Positions 31,559 through 40,537 of a stretch of 64,000 nt of DNA are shown here, one piece after another. The notes below the pieces were generated by a model, which did not search any database, was not told the origin of the DNA, and saw only the letters and a program-made list of their open reading frames with translations. Position numbers and translations under genes: made by a program. Numbering within the stretch: position 1 is the first letter of the stretch; the number at the start of each line of letters is the position of its first letter. This stretch comes from Kibdelosporangium persicum (lineage in GTDB: Bacteria; Actinomycetota; Actinomycetes; Mycobacteriales; Pseudonocardiaceae): assembly GCF_013280595.1 (NCBI RefSeq), contig NZ_JAAATY010000006.1, forward strand, positions 248,001 to 312,000, in the 5' to 3' direction.

Positions 31559-33907
31559 ATGTTTCGACGCTTGATCACCGGGGTGGCGGGCGCGTTGATG
31601 GTGACGTCGATCGCCGTCGCCGTTCCCGCGTCCGCCGGCCCCATCCCCGACCCGGTCCTGATCCAGGCGCAGACGTTGACCTGGACCACGGACAACGACA
31701 TGACCAGGTTCAAGTCAGCGCCGACACACGCGGCCGCGGGCACGACGACGATCGTCCTGGAGAACGGCCCGCAGACCCAGAGCCAGACGACGCACAACCT
31801 GACGTTCGACCAGTCGACGCCGGGCTACAACCACGATGTCTCGGTCAACCTGACCGTCGACGCGTTCCTCCCGCCGTACAAGGCCGAAGTCACAGTCACG
31901 CTGACACCGGGCAAGTACCGGTACTTCTGCGCCCTGCCGGGCCACCAGACCATGGCCGGCGAGCTCATCGTGGGTCCCACTCAGCCGGACACCACTCCCC
32001 CGACGGTCAACGCCACGGTCACCGGAACCAAGAACACCAACGGCGACTACGTCGGCAAGGCGACGGTCGGGGTGACCGCGACGGACAGCGAGTCCGGTGT
32101 GGACAAGGTCGAGTACCAGGTCGACGACACGAGCTGGCAGACCTACACCCAGCCCTTCGACGTCACGGCCATCGGTGACCACTCGGTGCAGTACCGGGCG
32201 ACGGACAAGGCCGGCAACGTGTCCCAGACCGGTTCGACCCAGTTCCGCGTGGTCGAGCCGCCGTCGGACACCACTCCCCCGACGGTCAACGCGGCCGTGA
32301 CCGGTGACAAGGACGCCAACGGCAATTACATCTCCAAGGCCACGGTCGCCATCACCGCCACGGACAGCGAATCCGGTGTGAAGTCCACCGAGTACAAATT
32401 GGACAGTGGCGACTGGACGCCGTACACGGCACCCTTCGACGTCACCACAACCGGCGCCCACATGGTCCACTACCGGGCCACCGACAACGCCAACAACGTC
32501 TCGACCGAAGGCATGACCAGCTTCACCATCGTCGGACAGCCAGACACCACACCGCCCACGGTCAACGCCACTGTCACCGGTGACAAGGACGCCAGCGGCA
32601 ACTACATCTCCAAGGCCACGGTCGCCATCACCGCCACGGACAGCCAGTCCGGCGTCAAGTCGACCGAGTACAAGCTCGACTCGGGAGCTTGGACGCCGTA
32701 CACGGCTCCGGTCGAGGTGACCGCGACCGGTTCGCACATGGTGCATTACCGGGCCACGGACAACGCCAACAACGTGTCGGCCGAAGGCATGACCAGCTTC
32801 ACCATCGTCGGACAACCGGACACCACACCCCCGACCGTCAACGCGGCCGTGACCGGTGACAAGGACCCGAACGGCAACTACATCTCGAAAGCCACGGTCA
32901 CCATCACGGCGACCGACAGCCAGTCCGGCGTCAAGTCCACCGAGTACAAACTGGACTCCGGCGCTTGGACGCCGTACACGGCACCCTTCGACGTCACCGC
33001 AACCGGCGCCCACATGGTCCACTACCGGGCCACCGACAACGCCAACAACGTCTCCGCCGAAGGCATGACCAGCTTCACCATCGTCGGACAACCGGACACC
33101 ACACCCCCGACCGTCAACGCGGCCGTGACCGGTGACAAGGACCCGAACGGCAACTACATTGCCAAGGCGACGGTGACGATCACCGCCACGGACAGCCAGT
33201 CCGGCGTCAAGTCGACCGAGTACAAGGTGGACAGTGGGAACTGGACCGCCTACACGGCACCCTTCGACGTCACCGCAACCGGTGCGCACATGGTCCACTA
33301 CCGGGCCACCGACAACGCCAACAACGTGTCGGCCGAAGGCATGACGAGCTTCACGATCGCACCGCCGCCTGCCGACACCACCGCACCGACGACCAACGCG
33401 ACCGTCGCGGGCCCGAAGGACCCGAACGGCAACTTCGTCGACACCGCGTCGGTCACCATCACCGCGACCGACAGCCAGTCGGGCGTCAAACTCGTCGAGT
33501 ACTCGTTGGACAACGGGGCCTGGACGCAGTACACGAACACCTTCCCGGTCAGCGCCAAGGGCGCGCACACCGTGAAGTACCGGGCCAGCGACAACGCGGG
33601 GAACGTCGCGCCGGAGAAGTCCGTGTCCTTCACGGTCGTCGAGCCGGGCACCGACGCGTGCCCGGAGTCCGACACACGCGAGACCGTGATCATCGGACGT
33701 GACGACACCGGTGTGGCCAATGTGGACACCGGTAACGGCTGCACCGTCAGCGACCTCGTGGACCAGTACGGCGACTGGCCGAGCCACGGGGTATTCGTCA
33801 GGCACGTCGACGCGGTCACCACCGAGCTGGTGAACCGTGGCGTGCTGTCCCCGCGGGACGCAGGCACGATCGTGCGCGCGGCCTCGCGATCCGACATCGG
33901 CAACTAG
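31559..33907 (+). CDS. Secreted cupredoxin with six Ig-like repeats
   Basis: 782 aa with a signal peptide (RLITGVAGALMVTSIAVAVPASA, cleaved near 26). Residues 28-140 form a cupredoxin with complete type-1 copper ligands: His79, then Cys124, His129 and Met132 in YFCALPGHQTMAG. Six repeats of 92-93 aa (OmpL47/Ig-like, each starting DTTPPTVNA or DTTAPTTNA) begin near residues 144, 237, 329, 421, 513 and 606. The last 84 residues are the two-cysteine module also found in the preceding protein. It could carry electrons for the laccase or dehydrogenase on the cell surface. ATG 31559 has GGAAGG upstream. Confidence 0.88.
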   Translation: MFRRLITGVAGALMVTSIAVAVPASAGPIPDPVLIQAQTLTWTTDNDMTRFKSAPTHAAAGTTTIVLENGPQTQSQTTHNLTFDQSTPGYNHDVSVNLTVDAFLPPYKAEVTVTLTPGKYRYFCALPGHQTMAGELIVGPTQPDTTPPTVNATVTGTKNTNGDYVGKATVGVTATDSESGVDKVEYQVDDTSWQTYTQPFDVTAIGDHSVQYRATDKAGNVSQTGSTQFRVVEPPSDTTPPTVNAAVTGDKDANGNYISKATVAITATDSESGVKSTEYKLDSGDWTPYTAPFDVTTTGAHMVHYRATDNANNVSTEGMTSFTIVGQPDTTPPTVNATVTGDKDASGNYISKATVAITATDSQSGVKSTEYKLDSGAWTPYTAPVEVTATGSHMVHYRATDNANNVSAEGMTSFTIVGQPDTTPPTVNAAVTGDKDPNGNYISKATVTITATDSQSGVKSTEYKLDSGAWTPYTAPFDVTATGAHMVHYRATDNANNVSAEGMTSFTIVGQPDTTPPTVNAAVTGDKDPNGNYIAKATVTITATDSQSGVKSTEYKVDSGNWTAYTAPFDVTATGAHMVHYRATDNANNVSAEGMTSFTIAPPPADTTAPTTNATVAGPKDPNGNFVDTASVTITATDSQSGVKLVEYSLDNGAWTQYTNTFPVSAKGAHTVKYRASDNAGNVAPEKSVSFTVVEPGTDACPESDTRETVIIGRDDTGVANVDTGNGCTVSDLVDQYGDWPSHGVFVRHVDAVTTELVNRGVLSPRDAGTIVRAASRSDIGN
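31988..33656 (+). repeat. Six tandem coding repeats, 276-279 bp
   Basis: Units begin at 31988, 32267, 32543, 32819, 33095 and 33374. The internal period is exactly 276 bp between units 2-5, which are near-identical in DNA as well as protein, while units 1 and 6 are more diverged. This is the pattern of recent tandem amplification or gene conversion. Confidence 0.9.
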
Positions 33908-33937
33908 TTCCTTTCAACGCAGCAGGGAGAAACAAAG

Positions 33938-34906
33938 ATGGCTAGACGGACCGCTTCAGCGCTCGCGACCCTGAGCGCGATGGTCACCGCGTCCGTGATG
34001 ATGGCCGCGCCGGCGAACGCCGATCTGGTCATGTACTGCGTCGGGACGGGCGGCGCCGTGACGGTGCCGAGCGACCTGTACGTGCCGCCGGGCGAGTCCT
34101 GCTCCCTGCAGGGCACGACCATCACCGGCAACGTCCGGGTGGCCAAGGACGCCAACCTTGTGATCAAGGGCGGCACGGTCAACGGTGAGGTGCAGGTCGC
34201 GGCGAACGCCTACTTCGACTCGGTGGACACCCGCGTCGACGGTGACGTGACACTGGCGGCCGGCGGATTCGGCATCTACCTGAAGAACACCGACACCGCC
34301 CGGGTCGTGGTGCAGCCCAAGGGAACGCAGCCGGTCGAGGGCTTCCTCTTCGTCGAGGCGGGCTCGAAGATCGACGGCAACCTCAACTCGCAGGTCGGCG
34401 AGGTCAGCGTGACCGACAGCGAGGTGACCGGCACCGTCAGCACGAGCGGCGCCTACTTCACCGACCTGAGGAACGTCTTCGTCGACGGTGCGGTGTCGGT
34501 GCTGAACAACGCGACCGGCAGCGTGATCTGCGGGAGCGCCGTCCTGGGCAAGTCGACGTTCGCCGGGAACCTGGGCGGCGTGCAGCTCGGCCCGAACGGC
34601 GGGCTGGACTCGTGCGCGTCGGGCAACTACTTCGCCCGGGATGTCGCCATCTCGAACACCTCCGGCCGCACCACGCTGGACGACAACATCATCAACGGCC
34701 AGCTGCAGCTGACCGCGAACGACCCGGTCGCCGAGGTCGCGGACAACAACAGCATCCGTGGCGGCATCGCCGGTGAGTCCACCTCACTGGGCGCTGCCCG
34801 CACCGCCCTGGCCGCGGAGCGCGAGAGCACCGGCGCGGCGAAGGCCGCCGAGCGGGTGGCCACCGCCGAGAAGGCCGCCGCCGCCAAGGGCGACGCTCGG
34901 CTCTGA
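33938..34906 (+). CDS. Secreted repetitive protein, probable beta-helix, unknown function
   Basis: 322 aa with a signal peptide (TASALATLSAMVTASVMMAAPANA, cleaved near 28). The mature part has strand-turn repeats with VxG/IxG spacing (TITGNVRVAKDANLVIKGGTVNGEVQVAANAYFDSV, SKIDGNLNSQVGEVSVTDSEVTGTVSTSG), which suggests a right-handed beta-helix or bactofilin-like stack. Three or four cysteines (VMYCVGTGG, GESCSLQG, VICGSAV, LDSCASG) could pair. The last 45 residues are an Ala/Lys/Glu helix. I do not recognise the family. It closes the secreted cluster and has a GGGAG ribosome site. Confidence 0.85.
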   Translation: MARRTASALATLSAMVTASVMMAAPANADLVMYCVGTGGAVTVPSDLYVPPGESCSLQGTTITGNVRVAKDANLVIKGGTVNGEVQVAANAYFDSVDTRVDGDVTLAAGGFGIYLKNTDTARVVVQPKGTQPVEGFLFVEAGSKIDGNLNSQVGEVSVTDSEVTGTVSTSGAYFTDLRNVFVDGAVSVLNNATGSVICGSAVLGKSTFAGNLGGVQLGPNGGLDSCASGNYFARDVAISNTSGRTTLDDNIINGQLQLTANDPVAEVADNNSIRGGIAGESTSLGAARTALAAERESTGAAKAAERVATAEKAAAAKGDARL

Positions 34907-34919
34907 TCCCGGTTGACCA

Positions 34920-34959
34920 AGCCCGGGCTCTGACACTGGTGTCAGGGCCCGGGCTTTTT
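34920..34959 (+). terminator. Rho-independent terminator of the secreted-protein cluster
   Basis: AGCCCGGGC (34920-34928) pairs with GCCCGGGCT (34947-34955), an inner TGACAC/GTGTCA stem extends it, and a T-run follows. This is the only U-tailed terminator seen in this part of the window. Confidence 0.88.
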
Positions 34960-35517
34960 CAGTCCCGCGATGAGGAGCGCGACCAGCCGGCGCGGGTCGT
35001 AGCGCTTGTCGTTGTCGGGACTGACGCAGAGGTTGCCCACGCCGCGCATCAGCTCCAGGGCCCCGATGTCGGAGCGGATCTCGCCGGAACCGGCGGCGGC
35101 TTCGACCAACTCGGTGCACACGGGCACGAGCCGGTCGAGGAAGTAGGCGTGCAGCGTCTGGAATCCGGCGTCGTCGGACTGCAGCACAGCGGCCAGTCCG
35201 TGTTTGGTGACCAGGAAATCGACGAAGCGGTCGATCCATTTCGCCAGGGCGGCGTACGGGGTCTCGCTCGTCGCCAGCAGGTGCGGGCCGGCCTCGGCGA
35301 GCGCCTCGACCTGGTGGCGGTAGACGGCGACGATGAGATCCGCCCTGGTCGGGAAGTGCCGGTAGATCGTCCCCATCCCGACGCCCGCCTTGGCCGCGAT
35401 GTCGCGGACCGGCGCGTCCACGCCTGACGTCACGAACACGTCGGCGGCCGCGTCGAGCAGAGCCTTCTCGTTACGCCGGGCGTCCGCCCGCTTCGCCCGG
35501 CCCGCGCCTTCACTCAC
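34942..35517 (-). CDS. TetR family transcriptional regulator
   Basis: 191-aa repressor with HTH ARRNEKALLDAAADVFVTSGVDAPVRDIAAKAGVGMGTIYRHFPTRADLI (about 13-62). The C-terminal domain resembles the SACE_7040-type TetR_C. GTG at 35517 (VSEGAGRAKRADARR) is chosen because AAAGG lies about 10 nt upstream; the longer frame upstream would cross the operator and the next gene's promoter. It is divergent from an LLM oxidoreductase and hydrolase and likely represses them. Confidence 0.9.
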   Translation of the reverse strand: MSEGAGRAKRADARRNEKALLDAAADVFVTSGVDAPVRDIAAKAGVGMGTIYRHFPTRADLIVAVYRHQVEALAEAGPHLLATSETPYAALAKWIDRFVDFLVTKHGLAAVLQSDDAGFQTLHAYFLDRLVPVCTELVEAAAGSGEIRSDIGALELMRGVGNLCVSPDNDKRYDPRRLVALLIAGLKKPGP

Positions 35518-35547
35518 CGCATCGCACCTTTCCGCACGCTTGCTAAA

Positions 35548-35586
35548 CGGAACACGGTTCCGTATCGTTAGCGGAGCAACGTTCCG
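35548..35586. promoter_or_regulatory. Twin TetR operators in the tetR/LLM divergent promoter
   Basis: CGGAAC-ACG-GTTCCG (35548-35562) is a perfect inverted repeat. CGGAGCAACGTTCCG (35572-35586) is a second, imperfect copy 24 bp away centre to centre. The arrangement suits two TetR dimers bound cooperatively. Confidence 0.75.
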
Positions 35587-35623
35587 TTTGCTCATCATGC
35601 CATGTCGAAAGGACACCCGGCGC

Positions 35624-36514
35624 ATGACCGACCCATCCCGGCCGAGCTTCGGGATCATGACCGCCCCGATGCAGGTCGACTACCACGACATCGTCCGGGT
35701 CTGGCGCGAGGCCGACACGGTCCCCCACATCGAGCACGCGTGGCTGTTCGACCACCTCATGCCGATCGCGGGCGAGCTGGACGGCCCGATTCACGAAGGC
35801 TGGACACTGCTCTCCGCCCTCGCCGCACAGACCCGGCGGCTGCGGCTCGGCCTGCTGGTGACCAGCAACCGGTTCCGGCCGCCCGCGATGCTCGCCAAGA
35901 TCGCCACGACCGTCGACATCGTCTCCGGCGGACGGCTCGACTTCGGCATCGGCGTGGGCTCCCGGCCCGGCCATCCCCTGGCCCGCCGCGAGTACGAAGC
36001 CCACGGCCTGCCCTTCCACGACACCGCCCACGCCGTGGGCGGCCTCGCCGAAGCGTGCACGGTGATCCGTCGACTGTGGACGGAGAACGACCCGTTCGAC
36101 TTCGACGGCGAGTACATCAAGCTCACCGGGGCGTTCGGCAACCCGAAACCCGTCCAGCGCCCGCATCCGCCGATCGTCATCGGCGGCCGGTCGTCGGCGA
36201 CACTGCGTGTCGTCGCCGAACACGCCGACGTGTGGAACATCCCCGGCGGCGACATCGAGGACGTGATCGGCCGCAGCGCCTTGCTGGACCGCTACTGCGC
36301 GCAGATCGGCCGAGACCCCGCCTCGATCACCCGCTCGATCTACCTGCCTGTCTCCTACGACCAGCCCGGCACTACCCGGGACGCGATCAGGGAGGCGACC
36401 GGCGCCGGCTTCCGGCACGTCGTCCTCGGACTGCCGGCGCCCTACCCCACCGGCGTCGCACAGTGGGTCGCCGACCAGATCCTCGCCGACGCGATCCACA
36501 GCGCGTCGGCGTAG
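35624..36514 (+). CDS. LLM class flavin/F420-dependent oxidoreductase
   Basis: 296-aa TIM-barrel oxidoreductase of the luciferase-like monooxygenase superfamily. Typical strings are HIEHAWLFDHLMPI, TRRLRLGLLVTSNRFRPPAMLAKIATTVDIVSGGRLDFGIGVGSRPGHP, and HPPIVIGGRSSATLRVVAEHADVWNIPG. The lack of a long insertion suggests F420 rather than FMN, as inference. ATG 35624 has AAAGGA about 10 nt upstream. It is 14 bp from the hydrolase gene and under the divergent TetR. Confidence 0.87.
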   Translation: MTDPSRPSFGIMTAPMQVDYHDIVRVWREADTVPHIEHAWLFDHLMPIAGELDGPIHEGWTLLSALAAQTRRLRLGLLVTSNRFRPPAMLAKIATTVDIVSGGRLDFGIGVGSRPGHPLARREYEAHGLPFHDTAHAVGGLAEACTVIRRLWTENDPFDFDGEYIKLTGAFGNPKPVQRPHPPIVIGGRSSATLRVVAEHADVWNIPGGDIEDVIGRSALLDRYCAQIGRDPASITRSIYLPVSYDQPGTTRDAIREATGAGFRHVVLGLPAPYPTGVAQWVADQILADAIHSASA

Positions 36515-36528
36515 AGAGGAAACCTGTG

Positions 36529-37428
36529 ATGAACCCTGATTCCGTTCCTGTCGTCTCGGTGAAGCCGGTGGTGCTGTCAGCCCCGGGCCGCGGCGAGGAT
36601 CTGCGAGTGCGCGTGTCCGCGCCCCAGACCGGGGACAACCTGCCCGTCATCGTTTTCTCGCACGGCTTCGGTTCGTCGATGGACGGCTACGGCCCCTTGG
36701 CCGACTTCTGGGCCGCGCACGGCTTTGTTGTCGTACAACCCACTCATCTCGACTCACGGACCCTGGGCCTCGCTCCGGACGATCCGCGGACACCGCTGAT
36801 CTGGCGGGTCCGGATCGAGGATCTCAAGCGTGTCCTGGACCAGCTCGATCTCGTCGAAGCGGCGGTGCCCGGTCTGGCCGGGCGGCTGGATCGCGGCCGG
36901 ATCGCCGTGGCCGGGCACTCGTGGGGTGCCCAGTCGGCCAGCATGCTGCTGGGCGCGCAGGTCGCCGGTTCCGGCGAGGACATGTCCGATCCCCGGGTGC
37001 GAGCGGGTGTGCTGCTTGCCCTGACCGGCACGGGCGGCGCGGACCTGTCGCCGTTCGCCGCCGAGCACTTCCCTTTCATGAACCCGAGTTTCGCGCAGCT
37101 GACCACGCCAGCGCTCGTGGTCGCCGGTGATCGGGACCAGTCTGCCCTGTCCGTCCGGGGGCCGGACTGGTTCACCGACGCGTACCACCTCAGCCCTGGC
37201 GCCACGGACCTGCTCACCCTGTTCGGCGCGGAACACTCGCTCGGCGGGATCTCCGGCTATGAAGCCAAGGAGACGACAGACGAGAATCCCGAACGTGTCG
37301 CGCTGATCCAGCAGGTCACCACGGCTTACCTGCGCGATGCGCTCGGCGTCGACGACTTCGGCTGGCAGACAGCCCGCAAGGCGTTGCAGGACGGCGGCAA
37401 CACGTTGGGCCGTATCGACTCCAAGTGA
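36529..37428 (+). CDS. Alpha/beta hydrolase (PAF-acetylhydrolase/chlorophyllase-like)
   Basis: 299-aa hydrolase with full catalytic set: nucleophile GHSWGAQ (Ser131), acid near VVAGDRDQSAL and base in FGAEHSLGG. The oxyanion-hole motif is FSHGFGSSMDG. No signal peptide. AGAGGA lies 8 nt before the ATG. Co-transcribed with the LLM oxidoreductase and presumably acts on its substrate or product. Converges on an XRE regulator. Confidence 0.87.
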   Translation: MNPDSVPVVSVKPVVLSAPGRGEDLRVRVSAPQTGDNLPVIVFSHGFGSSMDGYGPLADFWAAHGFVVVQPTHLDSRTLGLAPDDPRTPLIWRVRIEDLKRVLDQLDLVEAAVPGLAGRLDRGRIAVAGHSWGAQSASMLLGAQVAGSGEDMSDPRVRAGVLLALTGTGGADLSPFAAEHFPFMNPSFAQLTTPALVVAGDRDQSALSVRGPDWFTDAYHLSPGATDLLTLFGAEHSLGGISGYEAKETTDENPERVALIQQVTTAYLRDALGVDDFGWQTARKALQDGGNTLGRIDSK

Positions 37429-37441
37429 GTGGCGCGGCCGT

Positions 37442-38299
37442 TCAGGCGTTCGTAATCGTCCAGCTCGCGAGCAGATCCATGGCTCGCCGGGAGGCCGATC
37501 CTGGCTCGGTGGTGTAGATGTAGAGAGTCGTGTCCGGGTCACCGGGCAGCGCGAGTGTCTCGTACTCGACGGTCAGCTCACCGACGAGCGGGTGACGTAG
37601 CCGCTTCGAGCCGTGGGTGCGTTGGTGGACCCGGTGCTGCTCCCACCACTGGTCGAATTCGCGGCTCTGTTCCCGCAGTTCGGTGACCAGAGCGGTCGTG
37701 ACGCTGTCGCCGGGGTCACGGCCGACCTCGAACCGCAGGCTCTCGACCGCGGCCCGGGCCATGTCCGGCCAGTCGGCGAACAGCGACCGGGCGTCCGGGT
37801 CGAGGAACATCCAGCGGGCGTAGTTGCGGTGCCTGGCGGGCAGCCGGTCGAAGTCGGTGAACAGGGCCTTGGCCATCCGGTTGGCGGCCAGGACGTCGGT
37901 GCGGCGGCCGAGGACGAGCGCGGGCTCGCCGTCCAGGGAATCGAGAAGCTGGTAGAGCCCTGGACGCACACGCTGGACGCCGCGGGCCCGTCGGTGAGCC
38001 GGTGCGGCGGTCAGTCCGATGAGGTCTTCGAGATGGGCACGTCCAGCGGCATCGAGTTCCAGGGCGCGGCCGATGGCCTCGACCACGGCCGCGGAGGGCG
38101 TGATGCGCCGGCCCTGTTCCAGCCGGGCGTAGTAGTCGGTGGACACCCCGGCCAACAGCGCGACTTCCTCGCGCCGCAGGCCAGGCACGCGGCGCACGCG
38201 CCCGTCGGACGGCAGGCCGGCCCGTCGCGGGTCGACCTGGCTGCGGGCTCGGCGCAGGAAGTCAGCGAGTTCCCGGTTGGTGTTGGGCACGGAACCCAT
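37442..38299 (-). CDS. XRE regulator with MmyB-like ligand-binding domain
   Basis: 285-aa regulator. The HTH is near 30-60 (VPGLRREEVALLAGVSTDYYARLEQGRRITPS), followed by the MmyB/MLTR domain with PGLYQLLDSLDGEPALVLGRRTDVLAANRMAKALF and RNYARWMFLDPDARSLFADW. ATG 38299 is chosen (MGSVPNTNRELADFLRRAR). Such regulators are almost always divergent from the SDR gene they control, as here. The ligand is probably a fatty acid or flavin-linked metabolite, per family precedent. Confidence 0.93.
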   Translation of the reverse strand: MGSVPNTNRELADFLRRARSQVDPRRAGLPSDGRVRRVPGLRREEVALLAGVSTDYYARLEQGRRITPSAAVVEAIGRALELDAAGRAHLEDLIGLTAAPAHRRARGVQRVRPGLYQLLDSLDGEPALVLGRRTDVLAANRMAKALFTDFDRLPARHRNYARWMFLDPDARSLFADWPDMARAAVESLRFEVGRDPGDSVTTALVTELREQSREFDQWWEQHRVHQRTHGSKRLRHPLVGELTVEYETLALPGDPDTTLYIYTTEPGSASRRAMDLLASWTITNA

Positions 38300-38466
38300 T
38301 GTCGCCGACTTCACCCGGTCGTGAGTGGACCTCTCAGTCCCAGGTTGCCCAATCCTCGGTCGCACAGGGCCCGAGATGACCGCCCAGCACGGCTTTCCGT
38401 GCTCCAGGCTGGAGTCACGGCGGACGACCGCCGTACTTCCCCGCAGATCGTGAGTGAAGGACGACA

Positions 38467-39324
38467 ATGGCTTTCCCGATGGATCGACCCGCGACCTGGT
38501 TCGTGACCGGTACTTCCCGCGGCCTGGGTCTTGAGTTGGTCAAGCAGTTGCTCGACCGGGGCGACAACGTCGCCGCCACCACGCGCTCGACCGAGCGCCT
38601 GCTGTCCGCGCTCGGTGACGTCGACACGTCACGGCTGCTGCCGCTAGCCGTCGACCTGCGCGACGACGAAGCTGTCACGCAGGCGGTCCACCAGACGAGC
38701 GAACGCTTCGGTGGCCTTGACGTCGTGGTCAACAACGCCGGCTACGGCTTCCTGGCCGCCGTGGAGGAGACCACCGACCGCGATGTCCGCGACATGCTCG
38801 ACGTCCAGGTCGTCGGCGTGTGGAACGTGTTGCGTGCCGCGCTGCCGATCCTGCGTGAGCAGCGGAGCGGCCACATCGTCAACGTGTCGTCGATCCTGGG
38901 GCTGACCGCCGTCCCGGGCTGGGCGCTCTACTGCGCGGGCAAGTTCGCGCTGGAGGGTCTCAGTGAGGCCCTCGCCGCGGAGGTGGCCGGGTTCGACGTG
39001 AAGGTCACCATCGTCGAACCCGGCTACTTCCGCACCGACTTCCTGACCACGGACTCGATCGCGTTGCCCGCCGCCACCACGGCGGCCTACCCGGCGATCC
39101 GTGAGATGACCGCCGAGCACCTTCGCCTGCAGGGCAGCCAGCTCGGTGACCCGGTCAGGGGCGCCGCGGCGATCATCGGCCAGGTGGTCAGCGGGGACGG
39201 CCCGCTGCGCCAACTGCTCGGATCGGACGCGCACTCCTACGCCACAGCCAAGGTCGACGCCCTGCGGGCGAACGTCGAGGCGACAGCGGGGACGGCGCCG
39301 TCCACCGACTTCCCCGCCGCCTGA
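38467..39324 (+). CDS. Short-chain dehydrogenase/reductase
   Basis: 285-aa SDR. The nucleotide-binding motif is TGTSRGLG (14-21), NNAG is at 89-92, and the catalytic Ser141/142, Tyr155 and Lys159 are in VNVSSILG and YCAGK. Family: SDR with the C-terminal extension typical of the MmyB-regulated group. Divergent from the MmyB-type regulator and its likely target. Convergent with the serine esterase. Confidence 0.92.
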   Translation: MAFPMDRPATWFVTGTSRGLGLELVKQLLDRGDNVAATTRSTERLLSALGDVDTSRLLPLAVDLRDDEAVTQAVHQTSERFGGLDVVVNNAGYGFLAAVEETTDRDVRDMLDVQVVGVWNVLRAALPILREQRSGHIVNVSSILGLTAVPGWALYCAGKFALEGLSEALAAEVAGFDVKVTIVEPGYFRTDFLTTDSIALPAATTAAYPAIREMTAEHLRLQGSQLGDPVRGAAAIIGQVVSGDGPLRQLLGSDAHSYATAKVDALRANVEATAGTAPSTDFPAA

Positions 39325-39340
39325 GATCGCCTGTCCGGGC

Positions 39341-40489
39341 TTAGGCGGCACGCCGGAGTGCCTCGTAGACAGCGGTGACATAGGTGGCGCTCCGGTCGGA
39401 GCCGATGATGCCGGGCGCCATCTTGTTCATCACGTAGGAGATCGTCATGCGCCGCTCGACGTCCATGATGATCATCGATCCGCCCCAGCCGCCCCAGAAG
39501 CAGATCCGTCCGTCCGGGATCCACGGGATGGTGTCCTGGCGGGGTAACCCGTATCCGACGCCCCACCGCAACGGGATACCGAGGCCAAGGTCCACACCGT
39601 TGGCCTGTTCGGTGAAGATGAGGTCGATGGTGTCCTGGCCGAGCAGCCGGACGCCGTCGACCGAACCACCACGGGCGATCACCGACAGGACCCGCGCGAC
39701 CGACCGGGCGTTGCCGTGCCCGTTCACAGCGCCGATCTCCGCACGGCGCCAGGCCGGTGTGTTGGCCACGTTCGCGTCCACGGCAGGACCCGTCAGGGCT
39801 CGCACCATCAGGTTGTCCGCGCCGAGTGCGGCGAAGTCGATCTGTGCCGGCGGTGGCGGAACTACGTCCGCGATCCGGCCCCAGTCCCGCTCGGCCGCGC
39901 CGATCTGGAAGTCCGCGCCCAGCGGGCCGGTGATCTCCTCGGCGACGAACCGCTTCAAGGTCTTGCCGGTGACGCGACGGACCACCTCGCCGATCAGGTG
40001 ACCGAAGTTCGTCACGTGGTAGCCCGAGGCCGTCCCCGGTTCCCACCAGGGTGCCTGGGCGGCCAGCCGGGCGGTCGAGTTCTCCCAGTCGTAGAGGTCC
40101 TCGACCACGGCAGGCTGGTCGAGCGCGGCGACACCGGAGGTGTGCGAAAGCAGGTGGCGGATTTCCACGTCCCGCTTGCCGTTGGCGGCGAACTCGGGCC
40201 AGTACTCCGCCACCGGTGCGGTGAGGGTGAGGTCGCCGCGGTCGACGAGGATGAGCGCGGCGAGACTGGTGACGGTCTTCGTGGTCGACCACACGTTGGT
40301 GATGGTGTGTTCGTCCCAGGGGGTGGTGCGAGCCGGGTCGCGGTACCCGCCCCACAGATCGATGGCTACATCGCCGTCGATGTCGAGGACGAGGGACGCG
40401 CCCAGCTCCTCACCGGAAGCCACGTTCTGTTCGAACGCGGCACGGACGTTGTCGAATCGACGGTCGTGATGGCCCTGTACGTCGGTCAT
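39341..40489 (-). CDS. Serine hydrolase, beta-lactamase family (EstB-like esterase)
   Basis: 382-aa class C beta-lactamase-fold hydrolase without signal peptide. The nucleophile motif SxxK is STTK (Ser68-Lys71). The Tyr motif is [10 protein letters not shown], and the third motif is in the C-terminal [10 protein letters not shown] stretch. The HLLSHTSG motif typical of the EstB/CubicO group is present. Activity is more likely esterase than beta-lactamase. It stands alone upstream of the NmrA-type gene. Confidence 0.87.
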   Translation of the reverse strand: MTDVQGHHDRRFDNVRAAFEQNVASGEELGASLVLDIDGDVAIDLWGGYRDPARTTPWDEHTITNVWSTTKTVTSLAALILVDRGDLTLTAPVAEYWPEFAANGKRDVEIRHLLSHTSGVAALDQPAVVEDLYDWENSTARLAAQAPWWEPGTASGYHVTNFGHLIGEVVRRVTGKTLKRFVAEEITGPLGADFQIGAAERDWGRIADVVPPPPAQIDFAALGADNLMVRALTGPAVDANVANTPAWRRAEIGAVNGHGNARSVARVLSVIARGGSVDGVRLLGQDTIDLIFTEQANGVDLGLGIPLRWGVGYGLPRQDTIPWIPDGRICFWGGWGGSMIIMDVERRMTISYVMNKMAPGIIGSDRSATYVTAVYEALRRAA

Positions 40490-40537
40490 GACGCTACGCT
40501 AATCGTGACGTTGACAGGGCGGAGACCGTTCGGCCCG

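Noticed and set aside
31715-33805. Minus-strand frame with regular repeats opposite the cupredoxin gene
   Set aside because: Its repetitiveness only mirrors the coding repeats of the plus-strand gene, and no ribosome site or family is visible.
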